64,000 nt of DNA from Congeria kusceri. Its lineage: Eukaryota; Mollusca; Bivalvia; Myida; Dreissenidae. The notes below the pieces were generated by a model. The model made no database searches. It saw only the letters and a list, made by a program, of their open reading frames with translations, and was not told the origin of the DNA. The stretch's first letter is position 1; every line of letters begins with the position of its first letter. This document shows, in pieces, positions 25,694 to 36,032 of the stretch. A program made the translations under genes and the position numbers. The stretch is taken from positions 29,555,634 to 29,619,633 of the forward strand of contig CM051040.1 of NCBI GenBank assembly GCA_027627225.1, given 5' to 3'.

Positions 25694-26816
25694 TAAGAGG
25701 TGGAGCCAAAGCAATGGAGGTGGCGCTAAGAACAGGAGGTGAATCCAATGTACGATATAATCTATCCAACACATATACCTTTTTTTATATACTCCTATTT
25801 GTTTAAGTAGATGTTTAATATGCAATACTTACAAATAATACAAGATAATACAAAGGGTTGTTAACATTTACTTTGTACTATCAAGTTATATACATGTAAT
25901 ACATGGGTCAAAGTTTTCAGCATTAAAATTGATTTCAGAATTTTTGAAAGTTTTGTGCAACATAAATATACCAAAAACGACAAGTTCAGTATTTTGAAAA
26001 CCTTATTTCAGTATTTTTGAAATACTGTACTTTCAACCATGGTAATATATTCGGAATAGCGCAGCAAGAAGTTGTGACAAATTTTTTAAATATCAGCCAC
26101 AGATGTCTCCAAAGCAATGTCGGGACGGGCGGAAGCTAATACATAGACTGGCGGATTGGCGGGTGTACTGTATACTACGATGTCGAGCAAATCGATATCA
26201 ACCAAATTAGCATAGCATTAGTTTGTTCTTGTTTTTATTTGTCATTATATTTTTTCCTAACACAGAAGATGTACATTATGTATCAGTTAAAAACACACGT
26301 TTTTAGATTAAGTATGCGCTATGATACCCGTCGATGACGAACCAGGAAAATAATACAAATCAGAAAGTAGTGTCCTAGCTGTTACAGTGGAAACCTTTCT
26401 ATAAATTGTCATTTTAATTTGCTCTTGCTACAAATAATAAAAACAATACTTATATATAATTATTAGATTTCGTATAATATACAACACAAAGTTTAGAAAA
26501 TGAGACGACTTTTCGTAGGAATGACGTCAATAAGGTTCAAATGTGTTCGATTTATATTTCTTTACAAATCCTAAAAGAGTCGTACACATTACTTGAATTT
26601 GCAGACTTGTTAAGATTAACTTTATATATGTACTACAAAAGATACTGCTTAAGTGATATTTGTGACAATTTAAATGGTCAATATGATTATAATGCTTATC
26701 ACGAAACGTATAATGAAAAGTTAATCCAAATATTTCAGTTCTTCAAACTGTATAATATGCATTGGCTCCATCTCCTGTTCTGAGCGCCACCTCCATTGCT
26801 TTGGCTCCACCTCTTA
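25694..26816. mobile_element. Inner foldback/MITE related to the outer element
   Basis: Inverted ends start TAAGAGGTGGAGCCAAAGC; the first 60 or so bases of each arm agree almost perfectly. Both this and the outer element carry AGGTGGCGCT followed by A and ACAGGA, so they belong to one family. The interior is AT-rich. An 80-codon frame at 26541-26783 has no recognisable domain. Length is 1.12 kb. Confidence 0.8.
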
Positions 26817-27248
26817 TATGAAAATGGAAAATCGACCTCAAACCATCACTTTTGATAACAAAGCAAATAATACATTTCGAAAGGAATTAATTTATGTCAT
26901 TAATGCACTAATTGTGTGTAAATTATGTCTTAACACGTTCGAATTCATCAATTAGCTGCTTCAATTTGTACCATGTCACGACTTATAAAAGTCCTCACGT
27001 TTTGAAATGCGTTGTGACTTCATACTTCTCTACATTGTTGGAAGGTAAAATTGTGTCCGAATCGCACTACATTGTCCGATTTTTAAAACAGTGTCTCAAA
27101 TTGTCATAAAGCATATAAAACCAACTCACCTTTTATAACTGTGTACTTTTTCCTTCTACTTCCTGTCATTAGCGCCACCTCGGAAGTATAATTGGCTCTT
27201 TGTCCAATGCATCTCCAAAAAGAGGTGGCGCCAGTGATTACTGACCGT

Positions 27249-30200
27249 AAGAAAAAGCTAAGGTCTATCATATTAAAAAATATGTGATCACTCTGACCGG
27301 ATGTTTATGGTAGGAGCGGTGATTATTTCCTTGATTATTCTAAACGTTATTTGCCATTAATGAAGCCATGGCAAACAATATTCATTAATGGGTAAAAAAA
27401 TGTTGCAGTGTGTTTGTATTTCTTTTTCTTATTGTCATTATAATAATGAAAAATGTTATGTCAAATTATATACGTTCTCAATAATTTTACTCTGGTCACC
27501 ATAGCGTATACACTCGTGATAATAAGACTTGAAACAACGATTTTTATTAGTTTTTATTTGTTAAGTATTTCACATAGTATGATTTGTATTTTAACTGAAA
27601 TGAAGTTTGTTTTAAAAATAGCATAGTACTAGTAGCAGACGCTGATACAGCTGCGTAGCCGCTAACATGCATAGGGTAGGTTTGTGCTATTTATGTTGTG
27701 CGCATAACAATTTTGATGCTGATTTGATTATTTTAAACCTTCATATCATTTTTAATATGTCCACCTTTTAAATAAGAGTATCAAGTGTTTAAACTTGGTC
27801 ACATCACTGAACATTAATTTGTGGTAAGATCTTAAAATCTGAAGATACATAACTGCGCCATTTGATGCTTTGCTTCAATGTTTTTCTTGTCCTATTAATA
27901 CAGCCGAATCGATCGGGAAACAACCCATTTATCCGATCGCGATTTTAGCACACGTTTATTATTTTCTGGTACCCGATTTTTACTAACTTTGGTAAATCAA
28001 TATGGCTGAGGTACGCTACTTTCTATAGGCAATTTTAAAAGAGGTTGACAATTAAGAACTTCTTTACCTGTCGTTGTAATATCGTTACGCCTATCATTCA
28101 ACCCTTGTCTTGTCGGTTTATATGCATGCTTGCCATTGCAGTATAACTTGTAGTTTCGTTAAAAAGCTCACTCAAATTAACTTGATGTCTATTTCGGATA
28201 TTCGGATAAGTGTTCAGGAACTAATTCAGTGTAAACAGTTAATGCGTATTGGTAGTTAATTTGATTTCTAATAATGCTCAAAAGACCAATCACGTTACTG
28301 TGTAATAAGTTTGCGTAAGTAAAAAGTATTACAGCAAAAGTAAATGTGTATTGCATCATAATTTTAGAATTATTACATTGGGACATACATTAGCAATGTA
28401 GATCTAGTTAGTAGTAGTTGATGCTAGTAGAACTTACTGTATAATTCTTATTTCGTATTTATTTTCAGGTTGATTATTCATTTAGAAATTGCTGGATTCA
28501 TTTTGTGTGCATGGCTGGCCAACTGTACTGGCAATCCAAAGGATCTTGGAATTGACTGTTATATATTTAAAAAAAAGTTCTTCTGCACAAGTGTTGCTTT
28601 TTTATTTATGTTTCATTATTACCAGTATTAATTAACAAATCATATACACCTTAGGTATTGTGATTAAGAAGGCGGAAAAGTAGGCATGCCTTACAGAGAA
28701 ACGAAATTGCAATTAATTTATACAATTAATGAAAATGCCTTGAAACTTATAGCTGAAACACTGTGAATGTCACTCTTATTACAGTGATATGACTGGAAAT
28801 ATTGACTAAATCATTTTATGTATAAGACTTATGCCAGCTTATATGTGATATTATTTTTGGAATACATATAATTATCAAATTTTAATTTCACTATTTAAAC
28901 CTTTACTTAATTTATAATTTCAAATCAAACAAAAAATAACACAGTTAATTAATATGTCTTTTCTAAACCAAAACATCTCCATACATATTTCTGGTTAATA
29001 ATGACAAAATGCTAATATGCATAAGTGCAATACATGTGAAATACAATTGTCAATTTATTGCATACAATATATTTTAATGACTGAACATGTTTACTTTCAC
29101 AATAAATGTATACGTGTTAAGTATGATTTATATATATTTGCAAATCAACCATTTCAACTGTATACAAATAATGGGCATATTCCTAAAGTAAAATATATAC
29201 ATTAAAATATTCACTGAAATAATTTGATGCAGTATAGGCTAAGGCAATGCACACCATCAAACAAATCAGTACTCCATAATTGAACATATTTCAATTTAAT
29301 TGCTCAATGTTCTCTAAAGCTACAGATAAAAGTAATTAAATTATCATATTAAACATAGAATAAGTTTACTTTCACTTTTCAAAAGGACAACACATGCTTG
29401 GGGTATGATGCAAAATTTGTAAGATGTCCTCATTATTTCCTTGTTTGCTACACACTGTTCATATTTACATTTTATAACTTACTCATATACAAAAATTTAT
29501 GGTAGAAAGTTGTTTTTTCCATTCGACATTTTATGATCTCATGATAAATCCACTAGATACAATAGTAATCACACAGATGAACAGCGAAATTTCTGTTTAT
29601 CAATGTTTTTGTCTTGTGAATTTGGAAGAGAACAGTATTACACATGTCGTGGCTTTTTTCTGTTCTTTCTATCTTCTTACTGTTGTACTGATGACTTGGA
29701 GTGGAAACTGCACGCTGAAAGAATATAACAGTTTAAATAAATTATTTATATCAATAAATAAATCATTTTTTATTTATTAATTTGTAGTTTGTTTGACCAA
29801 TTCATATTATTTAAATAAGTATAATGGTTTTTATAAACATAATACTGAAATGTATTATTTTATTGAAAATAATAGAACAGTTTAAGATCTTTAAATAAGC
29901 ATTACTAAATTTCTAGAGTATTTTATTCAATAGTAAACATCACGTCCAAATATCCGAAATATATGTATGGATGTTCAGACAGTTTAACCAGTATTTTTAA
30001 TCGATATACATTCAACGAGATTAAAATCACTAAAATATTGCGACATACTAAAATGAAATATAATGTTTGGTTACAACGATAGGCAAAACGAACGAAAACA
30101 ATTTAGAAAACTATGTTCTTATGTATGACATACCGTTAGTCCGCCATATTGTATTGTCCATAAGTAATCGGCCATGGATTAGTTGACGTCAGACTAACGT

Positions 30201-30370
30201 TTTTTTGATCGTTATTTTAGAACGCTATATATTTCAATGTGACGTCATACCAAATGATAAACCCAGTATTAAAACTTGAAAACCAACGTTATTTTTTTTA
30301 TTTTTGACATATTTTCACCTGAATACATGTTTTATGAGCATAGCATAATAAGATAAATAAAATATTTAAT
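27249..30370. other. AT-rich gene-poor stretch
   Basis: No repeat or protein family was recognised. An ATG-GCT-GAG at 28002 followed by GTACGC, and an acceptor TTATTTTCAG ending at 28469, could make a 31-codon two-exon micro-ORF, which I do not call. Full TGACGTCA sites are at 30184 and 30240. Confidence 0.35.
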
Positions 30371-30495
30371 AGGTGCGTGTTGGATAAAGATGAAGTTTAT
30401 CATGCTCGGCACAAAACATCTGAGCGCTCGGCAAGCCTCGCGCTCATCTGTTTCTGAGCCTCATGATAAACTTCATTTTTATCCAACACACACCT
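30371..30495. mobile_element. Palindromic element with GCTCGGCAAGCCTCGC core
   Basis: Arms AGGTGCGTGTTGGATAAA and GATGAAGTTTATCATG are mirrored by CATGATAAACTTCAT and TTATCCAACACACACCT. The unpaired centre holds GCTCGGCAAGCCTCGC. The same 16-bp core occurs in the unrelated-looking hairpin at 62126-62258. Confidence 0.75.
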
Positions 30496-30648
30496 AATAT
30501 CATCTATGTATTTTGAAAATGGCATAAGGTTCTGCCTTTTCTCACTCTAACATAACAACATTGTTATTGATTTACTGCTGATAAGAAAAAAAATGTAAAA
30601 CAAATGCTGACAAAAAAAGTAACACAAATGCTGACAACGTTAATTTAA

Positions 30649-33580
30649 ACAAGAAATATCCTTAAAAAAGACAATCGGCGTTGAAATTAATATTGAGATG
30701 TCATTTAAAAATTACCTAAACAGACGGCCAAGATGATCGGTTACGTGACTTCTCAGACCCCAGATTTTTTGGTCCCCACCAATATTAGACTTATTGGACC
30801 CCAGATTTTTCGGACACTATAAGAAAACTTCTCGGACCCAAAAGTTAATTTGAGATAAATTTATTAATTTAAAAATTAAATAAAATTATAATTAATATCT
30901 ATACTGTGAATAAACCTATCACACAGCTCTATGTTTCCACCAGTGATAGATGAATAACCAAAATAAATTAGGTTAACATAATTGTTATCTTAATTTGTCA
31001 AGACAATTTAACAAACTATCAATGTAAGAAAATAATTTCGGGAATGAATTAAAATTATTATGTATCAGACGAGTCTATATAGTTATTTATAGTACCGGTA
31101 ATATACCATTCATGTTACCTATCTAATATAATAACGATTTGAAGTCAAATAAGCATTAATACTGTGTATCCCTATAAAAAGCAATAGAAAGGGAACATTC
31201 AGCGATTTTTGAAATGTTAAGCCTTTATTTTTGATAACGCGACATAAAACTTCATTTGACTATGACGATTTTAAATTATATCAGTAGAAATATGATATAT
31301 CAGGGGTTCCTGTGTATAATACGTATTGCAAATTGTGTATTCATGCTACGCGAATAACAGTTCGACGTATTCCGAATCTTCTTTCATAACATTTTATATA
31401 TAGAAAATGTAGCATCTTTTTATAGATTAAATAACATCTACTGGAGAAGTTGATAGAAAGACGCAATTATAAATAATCGTTAATAAATCGTAACCACAAT
31501 TTGAAGGTAGAAAGATCCTAATGACTTCAGAAATACTCGCGAAATATCGGTTAACTTCGGCCCATTCGCCACTAACCGTAAATCTAATCGATCTGATCCG
31601 ATACATAAATTATTTTCACGAAATAAACATAACTTTTTGAGTGTTGAGTTATTTTCAATTAAATGTGTGAAATAAATGCTTATTTGTCTTTAACGATGAA
31701 AGTAAAAATGTAGTTTAAAGAAAAACAAGGTACTCTGACATGGGGAATACCTTCAAATGACGTCATTGTTGGGAATTTCTGTTTACATTTAATCATGACA
31801 TTTTCGCGATATTTCTGGTGTATTTCCTTACACTTAAGTTACAATATTTATAAATAAACGTCCAAAGATTATTAGTATTATTGAACATAATTATTCGTAT
31901 ATAAAAACATATCTGCGTAAAGGAGATACGTGCTCCTTGCTGTGAAATAACATTCATTCACACCAAAAACTTGGAAACATAGTCAGTCGAGATGGGTGGA
32001 GAGCGGGACGTCGGGTGATCGAGTTTGGTGTTGTTGGATAATTTAAACTACTGTTCATTGTGTAAACTTGGGCCTGTTCCACTGAGGAATTTTAACGAGA
32101 TCTACCGCTGTAAAAAAGATCTGAAAATAATGTATCGGCGAAATGATGAGAATGGTCTACGAGACACCTTGTCATCCACAAACAGTGACATTTTACCAAT
32201 AGTCACAAGCGTCAAGAAGAGTCTTGATGAAGTTATCACAAAGATTTGCCAGTTTTTTTAAACAAAGTTAACCCAATGTAATGAAAATGTCCATTGAATT
32301 TTTTGAAACACACACTTATAAAAAATGTTTATTATTTTTCTGAATTGGGTAACCAAGGATAAGTGAACCTCAGCTAGTTACATTTGTATTTAAAATGTTT
32401 ACACAAAACGCCATTTCTTTAACATTAATGCAAAAATAATTCATTTAATATCGATACTGCTAATAGATTATAATTATAAGAGAAAAACAATATTTTAACA
32501 TAGAAGGAAAATATTAGCTTTTTTACTTGTCTTATTTTTCATATTTTTTTTATAACATAGGGTTGCTTCAGTCCAAATGTTATACCTTGAGATTTTTGTG
32601 GTGAACCTATGTCAATTTATACCTGTTTCCACTTAGATAAGGTTATATTATATTTTGGTATTACTGATTTTGACATGCTATGAAATAAAAGTAAAAAAAA
32701 TACAATAATTGGTGTTTGGCGTATTTTTACTGTAATGAAATCTGTTGTTTTTTGCCATATGCTTAGCCAAATTTAATGTAACAAGTATTGTTGGTCAACT
32801 TTAGTACTTATGTTTGTTTTACTTTTTCATAAGAAAAATCGCATTTATGTCAAAACGTGTGGTTAGATTTTGTTTATATTTCACAGTTTAGTCTCATAAT
32901 AGATTTAATTATCAAAGATAAGAAGAAAATCAAGGTCTGAAAAAAGTCCCATTAGGGTCTTTCTACCTTAATTCTAATAAACAGTAAGTTTATAAATATA
33001 AATTGCCCATTTATTGAAATTTTTAGGTTTATTATTCTCTGAACGCTATTATTAAATTATATCAGTACGAGTATAGTAACACATCTATACAACGGTTGCT
33101 AGCTACGCGCCCTATATTTAGAATGACACTACTGTTTCTGGAATGTGATGAACTCGCTAGAATCAATGGGCTACATGAAACGGCAATTGTGAATGAGATT
33201 TATGAATGGGAACATTGCACAATTGCTATTTATAGAGCGTACCGCTTATATAAATGTAGGCTTATCTAAATAGTTATTTCGTTACGTGAATGAATATAAC
33301 ATTCTGTTTATGTTATACAATGAGAAAATACGTTCATAATTAGCCTCAATTTTAGAGTATATGCTGAAGATATGTTTATAGCTTCATTTTAACCGCTTAT
33401 GTAAACAATTATGTAAATGTTTAATCCCCAAAAGTATGCAACAGTTATTGGTATACATTGTTTTCAGTTTGCATTCCCTAGAATTAGAACATCTGCCTAA
33501 TTATATTGGCATTCAATTTTCCCGCTGCATAATTATCGCAAGAAAATCTGGGTCAAAAGTGATCTTAGACAGCTACGCCG
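30649..33580 (+). mobile_element. 1.45-kb dispersed repeat, copy B, split by an insertion
   Basis: The left part, 30649-31503, and the right part, 32970-33580, match copies A and C throughout. Between them lies a separate element with its own inverted ends (31504-32969). The break falls in the run ACAATTTTAATTC, which is continuous in copies A and C. Confidence 0.87.
31504..32969. mobile_element. TIR element nested in repeat copy B
   Basis: The ends are inverted repeats: AAGGTAGAAAGATCCTAATG on the left and, on the opposite strand from the right end, AAGGTAGAAAGACCCTAATG. Length is 1466 bp. The only frame of note, 32025-32261 (78 codons, no ATG start), shows no known domain, so the element looks non-autonomous. 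No clear target-site duplication is visible. TGACGTCA lies at 31758. Confidence 0.85.
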
Positions 33581-33586
33581 AAAAAG

Positions 33587-33884
33587 TGTATCTATGCCAA
33601 ATTACCAAATGGTATATAAAATTGGAAAACACTGGAATAGTCAATATATGTAAAAGTGTGTCAGTGCGGTAAGTAAGCAAGTACACTTCTGTAGTACCAT
33701 ATTACCTCTGCATGCGTGGTGTATAACTGAATGAATCTGGTATTAGAGATAGAGAGTGGTATGTAACGCTGAATGCTACGGTTAGTAAGTAAACAGTATA
33801 AAAATCCTTCGGGTCTGTGTTGTTGTTCATACGTCCGTCTGTTAACCATATTAAATACAATCACGCAAAACTATGATTATTACA
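33587..33884 (+). mobile_element. Probable LTR relic followed by a primer-binding-like site
   Basis: The segment starts TGT and ends ATTATTACA. Directly behind it is TTGGCGACCAGGATC (33885), the form of a tRNA primer-binding site in Ty3/gypsy-type elements. TATA-like CAGTATAAAAAT sits at 33797. No gag/pol follows and no second LTR is in the window, so the left border at 33587 (just after copy B) is inferred. Confidence 0.5.
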
Positions 33885-33899
33885 TTGGCGACCAGGATC

Positions 33900-35046
33900 T
33901 CTCTGATGTTGAAATTTTGTTTATGCTGTTAAAACTTTTATCAATAAAGTATTAATATAGAATGTTTTTCGACTTTTAATTGATGAGTTCTAATCTCGAG
34001 GTAATGGGGGATGTAGAAAGCAATCAGATACATCATCAATTTTCTTTGTGGACTTCCAAAATCGATGTCAAACATTTCCATTTAATGCAAGACGAGAACA
34101 AAAGCCAATGTCGTAAAGTTGTGTGAACACGAGGCATGGGTCCAGCTGCTCCATATTTTTATAATTTATAAATAAAATAGTTTAAAGGGACCTGGCCCTG
34201 TCTTATCAGAGATCTTACGACAAGTTTAAGTTACAACTGAATATTGCAGTTTAAAAAAATAGACATTTATAATCAGTATGTTCCAGAAATAAAGGACATG
34301 TGAAAGATACCAAGGAAATGAATTGAATTACTGAAATAAAGTAATCATAGATGTTGGTGCTTAGCATTTATGCTTCTTTGAAAATTGTATCGTGATGTAA
34401 ATATGCCCTACGATGTTTAATAAGACGGGTCCCTTGTTTACAGATTGGCAAATTGATTTTCAAATAAAAATGTCATTGATCACAAACATAAATATGATTT
34501 ATAAACAGGCAAAATAACATTTCTGACAAAGAAATACGAGGAAATACGAGGAAATGTAGTGTCGGTATTGTGTCGTAAATAGATAATCATTAGTTGAGTG
34601 GATAAAATTATAAAGCGTTTGTAATGCTTTTCGTCGGCATCTATCACCTACATAGAGTTAAAAATACACTACACCGGTAATTGGAAGTAAAATGTTTCAG
34701 CAGCCTAAATTAAAAGTTTAAGCAACCAATGTAATACATGTAGATGATATTATTTCGATACAGTTTGATGCGTTATGGTATAATAGGTTAGGTGAACTTA
34801 TACAAAGTAGAGCTGTTTATTGTGTCGTCTGATGACGTGTTATAACGTTACAGAACGCACAAATCGAACAAAACTCAGTTTAATATTATGTTGATATTTT
34901 CACCCACTGGACCACAAATTCGCCCTCTGTAACCTTCCAGTCCGCTGAAAAAAAATACGTTCATGCAATAATTAAAGAGACTGTATCATTCAAAATTAAA
35001 AGGTAACAAAAGTGTTCGAAAATCAAATAACTAAAAGTCTAAAACT
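33900..35046. other. Gene-free stretch
   Basis: AT-rich, with no family recognised. GAAATACGAG is duplicated at about 34536. Otherwise nothing was seen. Confidence 0.35.
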
Positions 35047-35049
35047 TTG

Positions 35050-35735
35050 CCCAATATGTCATACACAGATGTACTAACAATGGAATACACAGATGTACTC
35101 AAAATGGAAATCACAGATTTACTCAAAATGGAATACATAGATGTACTAAAAATGGAATACATAGATGTAATCAAAATGGAAAACATAGATGTACTAAAAA
35201 TGGAATACACATATGTACTCAACATGAAATACACAGATCTACTCAAAATGGAATACATAGATGTACTAAAAATGGAAAACATAGATGTACTAAAATTGGA
35301 ATACATAGATGTACTCAAAATGGAATACACAGATGTACTCAAAATGGAATACACAGATGTACTCAACATGAAATACACAAATGTACTCGAAATGGAATAC
35401 ACAGATGTACTTAAAATGGAATAAGTAGATGTACTCAAAACAGAATGCACAGATGTACTAAAAATGGAATACACAGATGTACTCAAAATGGAATACACCT
35501 GTAGATGTACTCAAAATGGAATACACAGACGTACTAAACATGGAATACACAGATGTGCTCCAAATGGAATACACAGATGTACTCAAAATGGAATACGCAG
35601 ATGTACTCAAAATGGAATACATAGGTGTACTAAAAATGGAATACATAGATGTACCTAAAATGGGATACATAGGTGTACTAAAAATGGAATACATAGATGT
35701 ACCTAAAATGGGATACATAGATGTACTCAAAATGT
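35050..35735. repeat. 24-bp minisatellite, about 28 units
   Basis: The unit is approximately ATGGAATACACAGATGTACT plus CAAA. Since 24 is a multiple of three, the array stays open in both strands (octapeptide MEYTDVLK on plus; YSILSTSV-like on minus). These are reading-frame by-products. It lies 0.3 kb downstream of the known 3'-most EF-hand exon. One partial unit near 35497 breaks the phase. Confidence 0.95.
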
Positions 35736-36032
35736 CAATAATTCATAATACACCCAAAATGTGATATAATGGTACTCAAAATATCAATACAGTAAATACT
35801 GCTTTAATATTATTATCAGCAAGACCAATTCCCTAGCGTGAAAGACACCCAAACGTAAACTTGCGACTCTACGCGGAGAAAATGTTCGCATTAAATAAAA
35901 GGAACTACAATGATAACACAAATAAGCACACGATCTCACCCAAGCGTAAATGTGTGTAGTTCATTTGCTTTTCCTTCGTTATTGGATACTTCAAATACTT
36001 CGTCAAAATTCAAATCAAAACCAGTCCCCTAC

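Larger units (their letters stand above)
23777..27248. mobile_element. Foldback element with 416-bp inverted arms
   Basis: The left arm, 23777-24192, and the right arm, 26829-27248, are inverted copies, roughly 85-90% alike by eye. The ends read ACGGTCWGTAATCACTGGCG. Each end also carries its own small hairpin, GGCGCCACCTC...GAGGTGGCGC. Each arm holds a 65-codon frame read outward (23916-24113 minus; 26912-27109 plus) starting MCVNY and ending KQC-KLS with about 12 differences. Because the arms themselves are alike, this is weak evidence for coding. The interior consists of a separate tandem repeat (24215-25692) and a second foldback (25694-26816). No transposase was seen. Confidence 0.85.

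Noticed and set aside
35047..35764. Long overlapping ORFs on both strands (up to 155 codons)
   Set aside because: They are products of a 24-bp tandem repeat read in frame, not genes.
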